NCBI RefSeq assembly: GCF_001423945.1
Contig: NZ_LMPU01000009.1
Location: 806,416 to 870,415, forward strand
Direction: 5' to 3'
Length of the DNA: 64,000 nucleotides
Source of the DNA: Pedobacter sp. Leaf194
Lineage (GTDB): Bacteria > Bacteroidota > Bacteroidia > Sphingobacteriales > Sphingobacteriaceae
Below, piece by piece: positions 17,806 to 26,337 of this stretch. A model generated the notes under the pieces. That model saw only the letters and a list, made by a program, of their open reading frames with translations, did no database searches and was not told the DNA's origin. The number at the start of each line of letters is the position of its first letter. Position 1 is the stretch's first letter. The translations under genes were made by a program, and so were the position numbers.

Positions 17806-19050
17806 TTATAATTTAGATAAATATTGATGAACTTGTGTTACGGCCATGGCGCCTTCTCCAACCGCAGATGCAACCCTTTTTACCGAGCCAACCCTTACAT
17901 CACCAGCGGCAAATGAGCCCGGAACGCTGGTTTCCAATGAGTAAGGTAGGCGCTCGAGGTTCCAGCAAACTTTATATTGATCAAGGGTTACCAAATCGTT
18001 ACCGGTGTAAATGTAACCGTTTTTGTCGCGGCAAATCGCTGTGTCTCTCGCCCACTCTGTATTTGGCTTACCGCCGATGCAAATGAACAACTTCGAGGTA
18101 TCATGCCAGTTTTCGGCGCCATCCTGGCTATTTCTGATTTTTATTCTCCTAAGCGAATGGTCGCCATCCAGACCTGTAACCTCAGAATGGTAAAGTACTG
18201 TGATGTTCTTAATACTTGCAATGCGCTGAATCAGGTAATCGGAAAGGGTATCAGAAAGATTGCCTTTCCGTATCACCATAAATACCCGTTTCGCAAATCC
18301 CGAAAAATATGATGCAGCCTGACCTGCGGAGTTTCCACCTCCAACGATATATAAGTCTTTATCCTGGCAGAAAAGCGCTTCGCTCGCTCCCGCTCCATAG
18401 TAAACGCCATTGTAGAGAAAACGCTGTTCATCCGGCAGGTTAAGCTTAGCATATTCTACACCCGTGGTGCAAATATTTGCTTTAGCAATAAGCGCTTCGC
18501 CGGTGGCAAACTCCCCTCTTATGTGTCCATTGTAAAAAGTGCCTTTCACCCCTTCTCTGAGGAGCAAAATTTCCACGCCAAATTTTAAAGCCTGCTGCCT
18601 CGCTTTTTCAGCGAGTTCAGCGCCAGATATGCCTTCAGGAAATCCGAGGTAATTTTCTATCAGAGAACTCGTTCCGGCTTGTCCGCCAACGGCTTCCCGC
18701 TCAACCAGCACAGTCTTCAAACCTTCAGACGCAGCGTAAACCGCAGCGCTGAGTCCGGCAGGGCCGGCGCCATAAATAGATACATCATATTCGTTAAGGC
18801 GTGGTTTGCTTATCCAGCCGAGTTTGGCTGCAATTTGTTCAATGCTTGGGTTTACAACAAATGCTCCGTCGGGAAACTCGACCATCGGATGTTTTTCATC
18901 GTTTGTAAATTCGCCTGTATGCAAATGCCAATCAGTATTGTCTGCTGAAATATCTATCCAGTCGAAAGCGACAACACTCCTTTTCAGAAAGTCCATAATT
19001 TGATAGACTTCTGCCGAATCAGGCTTTCCGTAAAGTTTTAATTTGCTCAT
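17806..19050 (-). CDS. Thioredoxin-reductase-like FAD/NAD(P) oxidoreductase without the redox CxxC
   Basis: 414 residues from the ATG at 19050; the 24-nt upstream extension starts with TTG. Residues about 1-85 form a glutaredoxin/thioredoxin-like domain whose usual Cys-x-x-Cys position reads GKPDSAEVY, so it has no redox cysteines. The flavoprotein part follows: GAGPAGLSAA for FAD, VGGQAGTSSLIENYLGFP, the NAD(P) site VGGGNSAGQAA and the C-terminal AAGDVR. In thioredoxin reductase a CATC sits just before the NAD(P) motif; here that stretch reads YYGAGASEA. The protein therefore probably passes electrons to some other acceptor. It is coupled to the zinc-finger gene downstream. Confidence 0.85.
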   Translation of the reverse strand: MSKLKLYGKPDSAEVYQIMDFLKRSVVAFDWIDISADNTDWHLHTGEFTNDEKHPMVEFPDGAFVVNPSIEQIAAKLGWISKPRLNEYDVSIYGAGPAGLSAAVYAASEGLKTVLVEREAVGGQAGTSSLIENYLGFPEGISGAELAEKARQQALKFGVEILLLREGVKGTFYNGHIRGEFATGEALIAKANICTTGVEYAKLNLPDEQRFLYNGVYYGAGASEALFCQDKDLYIVGGGNSAGQAASYFSGFAKRVFMVIRKGNLSDTLSDYLIQRIASIKNITVLYHSEVTGLDGDHSLRRIKIRNSQDGAENWHDTSKLFICIGGKPNTEWARDTAICRDKNGYIYTGNDLVTLDQYKVCWNLERLPYSLETSVPGSFAAGDVRVGSVKRVASAVGEGAMAVTQVHQYLSKL

Positions 19051-19148
19051 CTTGATAGGGCTTAATTTACTCAATTTAAAATTAGATACGATCGCTTCCC
19101 GTTATTTTTAGGCGATGGCTCATCAATTAACAATGGAGCTACTCAATA

Positions 19149-19970
19149 TTACGCCTGAATAAATGCCAGAATATCTTTATTAATTACTGCAGCCTGGGTG
19201 GTTGGCATGCCGTGTGGAAATCCCGGATAGGTAATAAGTGTGCCATTTTTAAGCAGTTTTGCCGATTTTACACCTGCATTTTGGTAAGGCACGATCTGGT
19301 CATCCTCTCCGTGAAGCACTAAAACCGGAATCTCAACAGCTTTTAAATCTTCGGTAAAATCCGTTTCGGAAAATGCTTTAATGCATTCATAATGCGCCAG
19401 GATGCTGCCCATCATTCCTTGTCTCCACCAGTTTCTTCTAATCCCTTCTTTAATGTCGGCACCTTCGCGGTTGTAACCATAAAAGGGCATGGTTAAATCA
19501 ATATAAAATTGTTGCCTGTTGTTAAGTGTTTGTGCTCTTATGTCATCGAAAACTGAAATGGGAACGCCATCTGGATTGGTTTCGCTTTGCACCATTACCG
19601 GAGGAACTGAACTTATTAAAACCGCCTTTGCAACACGGTCTTTACCGTATTTATTTACGTAACGAATGACCTCGCCACCTCCTGTTGAATGGCCGATGTG
19701 GATTGCATTTTTCAGATCCAGAAATTCGGTTAATTCAGCCACATCTGCAGCATAGGTTTCCATGTCGTGACCACTGGTTGTTTGTGTAGATCTGCCATGA
19801 CCTCTTCTGTCATGTGCGATGACGCGGTAGCCTTTTTGAAGAAAGAAAATCATTTGTGCATCCCAATCATCGGCTGATAGTGGCCAGCCATGGTGGAACA
19901 TGATGGGTTGGCCGCTGCCAAGATCTTTGTAAAAAATTTCTGTTCCGTCTTTTAATTTTAGAGTTTTCAT
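19149..19970 (-). CDS. Alpha/beta hydrolase of the non-haem chloroperoxidase/arylesterase type
   Basis: A 273-residue hydrolase. The nucleophile elbow is GHSTGGGE (Ser near 95). The acid Asp is in HGEDDQIV and the His in GFPHGMP near 253. The HHGWPLSADDW oxyanion region and HDRRGHGRS are diagnostic of the so-called non-haem chloroperoxidase group, which in practice are esterases with perhydrolase side activity. No signal peptide, so it is cytoplasmic. A terminator at 20187-20212 separates it from the upstream minus-strand genes. The natural substrate is not evident. Confidence 0.88.
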   Translation of the reverse strand: MKTLKLKDGTEIFYKDLGSGQPIMFHHGWPLSADDWDAQMIFFLQKGYRVIAHDRRGHGRSTQTTSGHDMETYAADVAELTEFLDLKNAIHIGHSTGGGEVIRYVNKYGKDRVAKAVLISSVPPVMVQSETNPDGVPISVFDDIRAQTLNNRQQFYIDLTMPFYGYNREGADIKEGIRRNWWRQGMMGSILAHYECIKAFSETDFTEDLKAVEIPVLVLHGEDDQIVPYQNAGVKSAKLLKNGTLITYPGFPHGMPTTQAAVINKDILAFIQA

Positions 19971-20186
19971 GTTGCTTTGAGTTTAAGTTTTAAATTTATT
20001 ATTTGAGTGATATTTTTTGCCGGCAAATGCTGTGCGTTGTTTTCTTAGGTAAATCTACCGCAGCGCCAATGGTTACGCAGGCAGAATTCGGTGAACAGGC
20101 AAAAAAGTTCGTTAAGTAAGCTTGCGGTGCGATGGAGGGCGAAGCATTTCGGTTGGCTTGAAATCATTTTCAAAAGGAACAAAAAA

Positions 20187-20212
20187 AAATCACCACATAG
20201 TTGTGGTGATTT
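20187..20212 (-). terminator. Rho-independent terminator after the ABM-domain gene
   Basis: An 11-bp perfect stem (20187-20197 with 20202-20212), GC-rich in its upper part (CACCACA), with a 4-nt loop. On the minus strand it is followed by a run of T (A-tract at 20181-20189 on the plus strand). It ends transcription from the OYE/ABM genes. Confidence 0.82.
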
Positions 20213-20242
20213 ATAAAGTGTAGATGGCGTGTTGCAATTAGG

Positions 20243-20794
20243 CTATTTAAACAACCATTTTCTAATGAGTTTGGTGTAATTTGGCATAACGAGGTAAACC
20301 ATTAAAAAAACAACGCAGCCTGTGCTAATAAGGCTGTCGAAGAAATGATTTTTGGGGAGGCCAATTAAACGCAGGAATGGAAAAATAATAACTGGAACGA
20401 GCAGAGATACTGGATAAATTGCCGACCAGGTTGCCAGGGCCTGCTTCCATCGTACAGGAACCTTACCTGTTACACTTTCAGAATTGAAAAGAAAATCGAG
20501 ACCGGACTTTATTTGATACCGATCACTTTTCCTGAAGAACGGTTGTGCTTTTTCGATAAATCTTTTTCGCTCCGGAGATTCCATCCACTCTTTGAGATTA
20601 TCAATCGTATCGAACCTCATTATTACGGTATAAACGAATGTTAAATTGGGGATTGGCTTTACAATCTGCAAATCTATAAAGCCCTGGGCATGTTTAGAAA
20701 CCGGAAGTATTTCATCCAGCCATCTTTCGTAATCCAGCTTCTTACCCTCGAGAATATGATGCGTAATCACCACTGAGGCGCCTTGATTTTCCAT
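20243..20794 (-). CDS. Antibiotic biosynthesis monooxygenase (ABM) domain protein with C-terminal membrane helices
   Basis: 183 residues. The first 100 form an ABM ferredoxin-like fold (V-V-I-T-H-H, Y-E-R-W-L, a G-F-I-D-L-Q strand, then E-W-M-E-S-P-E-R). The last 70 contain two hydrophobic segments (about 125-145 and 153-172), with the pattern of ABM proteins annotated as membrane-bound. The function of this subgroup is not established; a quinone- or heme-related redox role is only a guess. It follows the OYE gene by 20 nt and is the last gene before the terminator at 20187. Confidence 0.78.
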   Translation of the reverse strand: MENQGASVVITHHILEGKKLDYERWLDEILPVSKHAQGFIDLQIVKPIPNLTFVYTVIMRFDTIDNLKEWMESPERKRFIEKAQPFFRKSDRYQIKSGLDFLFNSESVTGKVPVRWKQALATWSAIYPVSLLVPVIIFPFLRLIGLPKNHFFDSLISTGCVVFLMVYLVMPNYTKLIRKWLFK

Positions 20795-20814
20795 AAGTTT
20801 TGATCAGTTTCCTG

Positions 20815-21873
20815 TTAAAAAGCTCTTTTATACTGCCATGGAATTGAAATTTCCAGCTTCAGTGTTTTTGCTGCATGAATGGCAAAGTAAGGGTCGCGAA
20901 GGTGTTCTCTCGCAACAATAACCAAATCCGCATGCCCGCTTTCGATAACCTCATTTGCCTGGGCAGCATCAGTTATCATTCCAACGGCTCCTGTTGCAAT
21001 GCCGGTCTGCGCTTTAAGGGCTGTGGCAAACTGAACCTGATATCCTGGATAAACTTTGTCTTTACTTACGTTCGTAAATCCTCCGCCTGAGGCAGTAATC
21101 AAATCGACGCCTTTCTCTTTGAGCACTTTTGAAAGGGAAACGCTGTCCTGCAGGCTCCATCCTTCTGGCGTATCTACATAATCGACTGTTGAAATGCGCA
21201 CCAAAAGAGGCATACCTTCCGGAATGACCAAACGCACTTTTTCAACTGTTTCTATGAGAAAACGAATCCTGTTTTCTAAAGAGCCGCCGTACTTATCCTG
21301 GCGTTTGTTAATTAAAGCAGAATAGAACTGGTGGAACAGATATCCATGGCCTGCATGCAGTTCTATGGTATCGAAACCTGCACGAACAGCCCTTTGCGCA
21401 GCTTTTACGAATTGCTCCTGCAAGTTTTCAATTTCTTCGATAGTTAATGGTTGTGGCACTACACCATTCATTTCCGTTGCCGATGAGGATTTAACTGTCC
21501 AGCCGCCTTCCTCTGCCGATAATGGCTTCATCCCTAAATTAGGATGGCGAAGGCTTCCTTTTCCGCCCGAATGCCATAATTGGATACCGATTTTTGCACC
21601 TTGTTCATGCACAAAATCAACAATGTTTGCCCAGCTTTTTTCCTGTTCATCGTTCCAAATCCCCACATCGTTCAGGGTAGCAAGGCCATCCGGAGCAACC
21701 GCGGTACATTCGGTAATTATCAGGCCTGCTCCGCCTACAGCACGGCTACCAAGGTGAACAAGGTGCCAGTTGCCTGGAATGCCATTTTTTGCGCTATACT
21801 GCTGCATTGGCGATACAACGATTCTGTTTTTCAAATTGAGTTCGCGAAGAACTAAGGTAGAGAATAGGTTCAT
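20815..21873 (-). CDS. NADH:flavin oxidoreductase, old yellow enzyme family (YqjM-like)
   Basis: A 352-residue FMN enzyme with a TIM barrel. Signs are LKNRIVVSPM near the N-terminus, QLWHSGGKG, the active-site ELHAGHGYLFHQFYS (His pair near 170-177) and the GGSLENRIRF arginine region. Such enzymes reduce alpha,beta-unsaturated carbonyls and nitro compounds. In YqjM a cysteine after S-P-M tunes the flavin; here that position is Gln (SPMQQYS). It sits 11 nt downstream of the hybrid histidine kinase and upstream of the ABM gene, suggesting co-transcription. The substrate cannot be read from sequence. Confidence 0.9.
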   Translation of the reverse strand: MNLFSTLVLRELNLKNRIVVSPMQQYSAKNGIPGNWHLVHLGSRAVGGAGLIITECTAVAPDGLATLNDVGIWNDEQEKSWANIVDFVHEQGAKIGIQLWHSGGKGSLRHPNLGMKPLSAEEGGWTVKSSSATEMNGVVPQPLTIEEIENLQEQFVKAAQRAVRAGFDTIELHAGHGYLFHQFYSALINKRQDKYGGSLENRIRFLIETVEKVRLVIPEGMPLLVRISTVDYVDTPEGWSLQDSVSLSKVLKEKGVDLITASGGGFTNVSKDKVYPGYQVQFATALKAQTGIATGAVGMITDAAQANEVIESGHADLVIVAREHLRDPYFAIHAAKTLKLEISIPWQYKRAF

Positions 21874-21884
21874 TTTCTGCTTTT

Positions 21885-24089
21885 CTAAAGTTGTTTTAAA
21901 AATAATTCTGCCTCAACCGTCGCGGCGGTTAGCACCTGTTTTAATTGATTTAAAATGGCATCGGATTGAGGCGTCATCTCCAGGGCAGTTTCAAGTTCAT
22001 TGAGTTGGTTTTCGAGAAGTGTAAGTAAGCCCATCATGGCGATGCTCGTTTTAAGGTCGTGCGCCCGGAGCCTAACTACCTTAAAGTTTCCCTCCTGATA
22101 AGCTGCAGTCAATTGCGACAGGTGAAGGGGTATGTTTTCAATAAATTGCCTGGTAACGGTTTGCTCAAAGCTGTTGTCGCCGCCGCTTATCGAGCGCATA
22201 TAGGTTAAATCCAAAAGTCGAAAGTCGCTTTCCTTTCCTTGTTCGCTTTCCGTTATTGCATGCTCCTGTAAACCGAAACCTGCAATAAGTTTAAAAAGTT
22301 CGTCTTCTTTAATGGGCTTGGATATGTACTCATTCATGCCGCGACTCAGGCACTTTTCACGTTCTCCCGCCAGGGCATGTGCGGTCATTGCAATAATTGG
22401 GATGTCGGATTTTAGAACCTCGCGTATGTGCTGAGTAGCGGCATAGCCGTCCATTTGTGGCATCTGTATATCCATTAACACCAAATCGTAGCTAATATTG
22501 GCGAGTTGTTCCACAGCTTCAGCGCCGTTGGAAACAATATTAAAGTCTATATTCCACTGCAACAGCAGATGCTTCATCAAACTCTGGTTAATGGCATTAT
22601 CATCTACAACCAAAACCTTTAAGGCCATATTGGCTTTATCTTTAAAGTAACTTGCATCTTTAGCCGGCACCACGTTAAGCTGCTCCTGGGAGATGTAGTA
22701 CGGGATATAAAAATCGAATGTGGTTCCTTTACCCTGTTCACTATCTACCTTAATGTCTCCATTTTGAAGTAAGATTAGACTTTTTACTATCGAAAGTCCC
22801 AGCCCCGTTCCACCGAAGTTTCTCGTTGTCGAATCCTCGCCCTGGTTAAAGCGCTCAAAAACTTCATTAAGTTTTCCTTTTTCAATGCCGATTCCTGAAT
22901 CGGAAACCCTAAAGCCGATGGTGATTTTATTTTCAATCCGGTCTTTCGTGTAAACCTCGATACCAACGCCTCCCTGGTGCGTAAATTTTATGGCATTGCC
23001 GATAAGGTTCACCAGGATTTGCGTTAACCTTGTTGCATCTCCAATCAGCGTATCAGGGATAGAGGCATCCACTTTAGTGGATATGGTTAACCCTTTTTCT
23101 TTTACCCGTTCTGAAAATAAAGTTTCAACAGAGTTTGTAAGGCCATTTATGCTAAACGTTGCCGGACTAATGCGAACCATTCCTGCTTCAATTTTGGAAA
23201 GGTCTAAAATATCGTTTACAATTGCCATGAGGTTTTCTCCTGAGCGTTGAATTGAGGATACAAACTCTGCGGATGTGGAATCGAGACTTCGCTTTTGAAG
23301 CAAATTTGTAAAACCCAAAATACCACTTAAAGGTGTACGAATCTCATGACTCATGTTTGCAAGAAAATTCTCTTTAGTTTGTGCAGCTATTGAAGCCATT
23401 TTTTCTGCAGCATTCAGTTCCATAATTAATAAATGTTGCCGGCGAAACTGACGCACAATATGGTAACCGATTACCGCACCGCTTAGTACCAATAGAATCA
23501 ACAAACAGATGTCGTAGAATCTTGATTTGCTGCCCATCTCTTCGCTAAGCCTGCTCAGTTCGAGCATATCCAATTGGCGGCTTTTATTGATTTTTGCAGT
23601 GATGGAAGTAATCTCATTGGAAATTTTTCGTGCCCGCGGATTGGCAATCGATGTTTGATCGTCCATATTACCTAAAGTATGATACCGATGCAAAAGGCGC
23701 TCTTTGACAATCTTTTTATCCAGGGCAAGCACACTTAAGCGCCGAATCAGCTTTTCTTCGCCAGGGTCTTTGTTATCCTGAGATAATGAATCGAGAAATC
23801 CTTCAATCTGATTTATTTTTTGGTCAATTCCTTCAAGATGCGTGGTATCGTTAGTGGCAATGGAGGCCCTGATTCTACTCTCAACGCCTAAAATATCCCT
23901 ATCGATTTCCCGAAGGTGGTTGCTTGATCGTAATTCGTGTAAGAGCGTATTGTTGTTTGTTATCAGCGCTTTGGTATTTCTTGCCGAGTTTAACTGTATC
24001 CCAATCAATAAAATTGAATCTGCAATGAAGGTGAATACAATCAGATAAGCAAAGCGCTTATTGCCCATAACCGTAGATATGTTGATCAT
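21885..24089 (-). CDS. Hybrid sensor histidine kinase with receiver and HPt domains
   Basis: 734 residues. Two membrane helices (about 13-33 and 191-212) enclose a 155-residue helical extracytoplasmic sensor. A coiled linker precedes HisKA (His248 in NMSHEIRTPLSG), the HATPase domain (N-box near 360, GTGLGLSI G-box), a receiver (about 487-605; acceptor Asp in LVLMDIQMPQMDGY) and a C-terminal HPt domain (His in RLRAHDLKTS). This makes a full internal phosphorelay with no DNA-binding module, so the partner is likely elsewhere; the LytTR regulator 78 nt upstream is the nearest candidate. Confidence 0.92.
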   Translation of the reverse strand: MINISTVMGNKRFAYLIVFTFIADSILLIGIQLNSARNTKALITNNNTLLHELRSSNHLREIDRDILGVESRIRASIATNDTTHLEGIDQKINQIEGFLDSLSQDNKDPGEEKLIRRLSVLALDKKIVKERLLHRYHTLGNMDDQTSIANPRARKISNEITSITAKINKSRQLDMLELSRLSEEMGSKSRFYDICLLILLVLSGAVIGYHIVRQFRRQHLLIMELNAAEKMASIAAQTKENFLANMSHEIRTPLSGILGFTNLLQKRSLDSTSAEFVSSIQRSGENLMAIVNDILDLSKIEAGMVRISPATFSINGLTNSVETLFSERVKEKGLTISTKVDASIPDTLIGDATRLTQILVNLIGNAIKFTHQGGVGIEVYTKDRIENKITIGFRVSDSGIGIEKGKLNEVFERFNQGEDSTTRNFGGTGLGLSIVKSLILLQNGDIKVDSEQGKGTTFDFYIPYYISQEQLNVVPAKDASYFKDKANMALKVLVVDDNAINQSLMKHLLLQWNIDFNIVSNGAEAVEQLANISYDLVLMDIQMPQMDGYAATQHIREVLKSDIPIIAMTAHALAGEREKCLSRGMNEYISKPIKEDELFKLIAGFGLQEHAITESEQGKESDFRLLDLTYMRSISGGDNSFEQTVTRQFIENIPLHLSQLTAAYQEGNFKVVRLRAHDLKTSIAMMGLLTLLENQLNELETALEMTPQSDAILNQLKQVLTAATVEAELFLKQL

Positions 24090-24167
24090 GATGATATAAT
24101 AAATTAAGGTATAGCCGGGATAATAAATGAGCTACAAGATTTACTGGACTGGAATGAAAGCGCATCG

Positions 24168-24863
24168 TTAAAATACATTCATTCTGGCATTTAACGCTTT
24201 GCGATAAGCATCTGCAACGGGAATAAATTGCCCGTTGATAACCAGACCTCCATCCTGCAAGGTGTCGATTTTACCCAGCGAAACAATGTAAGAGCGATGA
24301 ACCCTAACGAAATTGTCTTTTAACAAACGTTCTTCGGCAGCTTTCATCGTTCCATGTATGGCAAACATTTTTTCCCTTGTGTAAAACTTTACATAATCAC
24401 CCATAGCTTCCGCATAAAAGATATCGTCGAGCTTTAGTCGCCTGGTCACATTTGAGTCTCTTACGAACAGAAATTCATCTTTGCTAATCTGTACATTTTC
24501 GTTCCTGCTTTCCAATATGGCCCGGGCCTTCGTTACAGCCTGTAAAAATCGCGATTGAGTAAAAGGCTTCAGCAGATAATCGGCAATATTGAGCTCGAAA
24601 GCTTCTAATGCATAATCCTTATTAGAAGTTGTGAAGATGATAATGATTTCTTTGTCGTTAAGATTCCGCGTTAGTTCAATACCTGTCATTTCCGGCATTT
24701 CAATGTCTAGAAAAAGCAAATCAATTTTTTCACTTTGCAGGTGATTGTACGCTGCAAGTGCATTGTTATACTCGCTTATAATGTTAAGGTTTGGAATCTG
24801 TTTGGCCAGGTGCACAAGCGTTGTTCTGGCGATATCATTATCATCAACTATCAGGGCTTTCAT
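24168..24863 (-). CDS. LytTR family response regulator
   Basis: A 231-residue regulator of the LytR/AlgR type. The receiver domain covers 1-120, with the acidic pocket at 7-9 (DDND), phospho-acceptor Asp53 in FLDIEMPEM and Lys near 103 in LLKPF. A LytTR DNA-binding domain occupies about 130-228, with FVRVHRSYIV in its usual place. It precedes the hybrid kinase by 78 nt. LytTR regulators usually pair with 5-8 transmembrane LytS kinases; the neighbouring kinase is of a different type, so cognate pairing is not certain. Confidence 0.9.
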   Translation of the reverse strand: MKALIVDDNDIARTTLVHLAKQIPNLNIISEYNNALAAYNHLQSEKIDLLFLDIEMPEMTGIELTRNLNDKEIIIIFTTSNKDYALEAFELNIADYLLKPFTQSRFLQAVTKARAILESRNENVQISKDEFLFVRDSNVTRRLKLDDIFYAEAMGDYVKFYTREKMFAIHGTMKAAEERLLKDNFVRVHRSYIVSLGKIDTLQDGGLVINGQFIPVADAYRKALNARMNVF

Positions 24864-24930
24864 TGGTGCAATAATTTAGTATAAAACAAATATAGCCAAC
24901 GAATTTTATTTACCTGATAAATGCCGAATA

Positions 24931-25404
24931 TTACCTGAAATAAGAGCGAATCATCCATGCCATTTCTTCATGGGTTTCCATAAGGGTGGTAATAAAATCG
25001 CTCGAACCGTAATCTTTATAGGTTTCTGCCAGGGGGCTGATGTTTCCACGTAAGAATTCGATAATGCTTTCGTGGTCTGCCAACAAATCTTTCATAAAAC
25101 CTGGTCCATCATTTGCGCCCTCGCGATACTCGGTTAAATGCGTAAGGTCGAGGTAACTTTTCATTGTGGCAGGTGCAAAATGGCCAATTTTTCTGATGCG
25201 CTCGGCAACACTATCAACCATTTCGTCGAGCTGTTTGTATTGACTTTCAAAGAAAATGTGGTTTGCATGGAAATTGTCTCCCGTTACATTCCAGTGCGCA
25301 TTTCTGGTTTTGGTATAGAGCAAAAATTCATCTGCCAATAGTTTTGCAAGTATGTCTGTTACTGCATTTGTGCTTTGTTCTGTGATTCCGATGTTAGCTT
25401 TCAT
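24931..25404 (-). CDS. dps: Dps family DNA-binding ferritin-like protein
   Basis: 157 residues, the normal Dps size. The inter-subunit ferroxidase signature is present: His in NAHWNVTG, then the FHANHIFFE..Q region with Asp and Glu in QLDEMVDSVAERI. It oxidises Fe2+ with H2O2 and stores it in a 12-mer, protecting DNA under oxidative stress. The N-terminus is short, so DNA binding through a Lys-rich tail is not obvious. It has its own 137-nt upstream region after the phosphopantetheinyl transferase gene. Confidence 0.93.
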   Translation of the reverse strand: MKANIGITEQSTNAVTDILAKLLADEFLLYTKTRNAHWNVTGDNFHANHIFFESQYKQLDEMVDSVAERIRKIGHFAPATMKSYLDLTHLTEYREGANDGPGFMKDLLADHESIIEFLRGNISPLAETYKDYGSSDFITTLMETHEEMAWMIRSYFR

Positions 25405-25541
25405 GATTTAGTTTTTTTAGTTAAAGCTGAATTGCTTTGTTTTGATAGACTAAATCTCTGAAGGATTCTCATTAAACTGGCCGGCATTTCGGTGAAAGGG
25501 CAAAATCTATCGTTGAAACGGCAGCATCACTGCTAAAAACG

Positions 25542-26087
25542 TTATAGCAGATAAGCCAGGTCCAGAAAACGACCATGATGACTTACTGAAGCGATATGAG
25601 TGCTTCGAGTGCTTTCTATATAGATTTCAGGCAAGCCGGATTTGTCTTTCTGAAGGGATAAAGCCGGATACATCTTATCAAAATTACTTGCATAGCCGGC
25701 ATGGTTTTCTGTTTGGATAATTTTGCAGTTTTCAAAGCTTGCAGGACTTTGATAACCTAGCGTGTGGATGCTAGCCTGTGTAATGTCGCTGTAGGTTGAA
25801 AATGTTTCACCCGAATAATTTACAGAACCAATTGCATGGGCAGCAAACAAATTGAAGCTACATTGGAAGGCTAAGGGGTTAAAACTGCGATGACCCGTGT
25901 TTCTGTTCACGATTTTATAAACTGACTCTTTCATGCTCCACATTAACCAGACCACGCAATCGGGTTGATTTGAATCTCGAATAAATTGCTGTTCGGCTGG
26001 CAAAAAAACCTTCGACAAATAGTTTTTTCTTTGCCAGTTGCTTTGGATTTTGGCCAGCTTCAAATCCACTACATCATTACCCAGCAT
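25542..26087 (-). CDS. 4'-phosphopantetheinyl transferase
   Basis: A 181-residue AcpS/Sfp-superfamily enzyme. The N-terminal Mg2+ motif is GNDVVDL (Asp5, Asp8), the second is WSMKESVYK (Lys53-Glu54), and a SVSHHG substrate motif lies near the C-terminus. It transfers phosphopantetheine from CoA to the Ser of an acyl carrier protein, clearly the adjacent one, whose gene it overlaps by 11 nt. It is the last gene of the type III PKS operon. The order of motifs (SHHG last) is that of small single-domain enzymes of this family. Having its own PPTase suggests the ACP is not served by the housekeeping enzyme. Confidence 0.85.
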   Translation of the reverse strand: MLGNDVVDLKLAKIQSNWQRKNYLSKVFLPAEQQFIRDSNQPDCVVWLMWSMKESVYKIVNRNTGHRSFNPLAFQCSFNLFAAHAIGSVNYSGETFSTYSDITQASIHTLGYQSPASFENCKIIQTENHAGYASNFDKMYPALSLQKDKSGLPEIYIESTRSTHIASVSHHGRFLDLAYLL

Positions 26088-26337
26088 TTTCAGCTTGTTT
26101 CTGCGCTATAATTTCCAGTGTTGCTTTTACATTCAGCATTTTTGCCATGGAGTCATTATCTATTGCGATGTCGAATTTTTCTTCAATGTCGAGCACAATA
26201 TCCACCAGGTTTGCAGAGTTTATTTTCAAGTCTGTAATAAAATCTGTGTCTTCAGTGATGTGTTCCAATGCAGTCTTCTCTTCCGTGTAAGGCGTAATAA
26301 TCTCTTTAAGGCCGGCAAGTATGTCGTTTTTATTCAT
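26077..26337 (-). CDS. Acyl carrier protein
   Basis: An 86-residue acidic helical carrier. The phosphopantetheine Ser is Ser41 in LKINSANLVD, where a standard ACP has DSL; the Asn-Ser-Ala variant suggests a specialised carrier. The following helix VDIVLDIEEKFDI is typical. It overlaps the ketosynthase gene by 8 nt and the phosphopantetheinyl transferase gene by 11 nt, so all three are translationally coupled. It would carry the acyl chain built by the KS/dehydratase pair and probably hand it to the type III PKS. Confidence 0.88.
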   Translation of the reverse strand: MNKNDILAGLKEIITPYTEEKTALEHITEDTDFITDLKINSANLVDIVLDIEEKFDIAIDNDSMAKMLNVKATLEIIAQKQAENAG

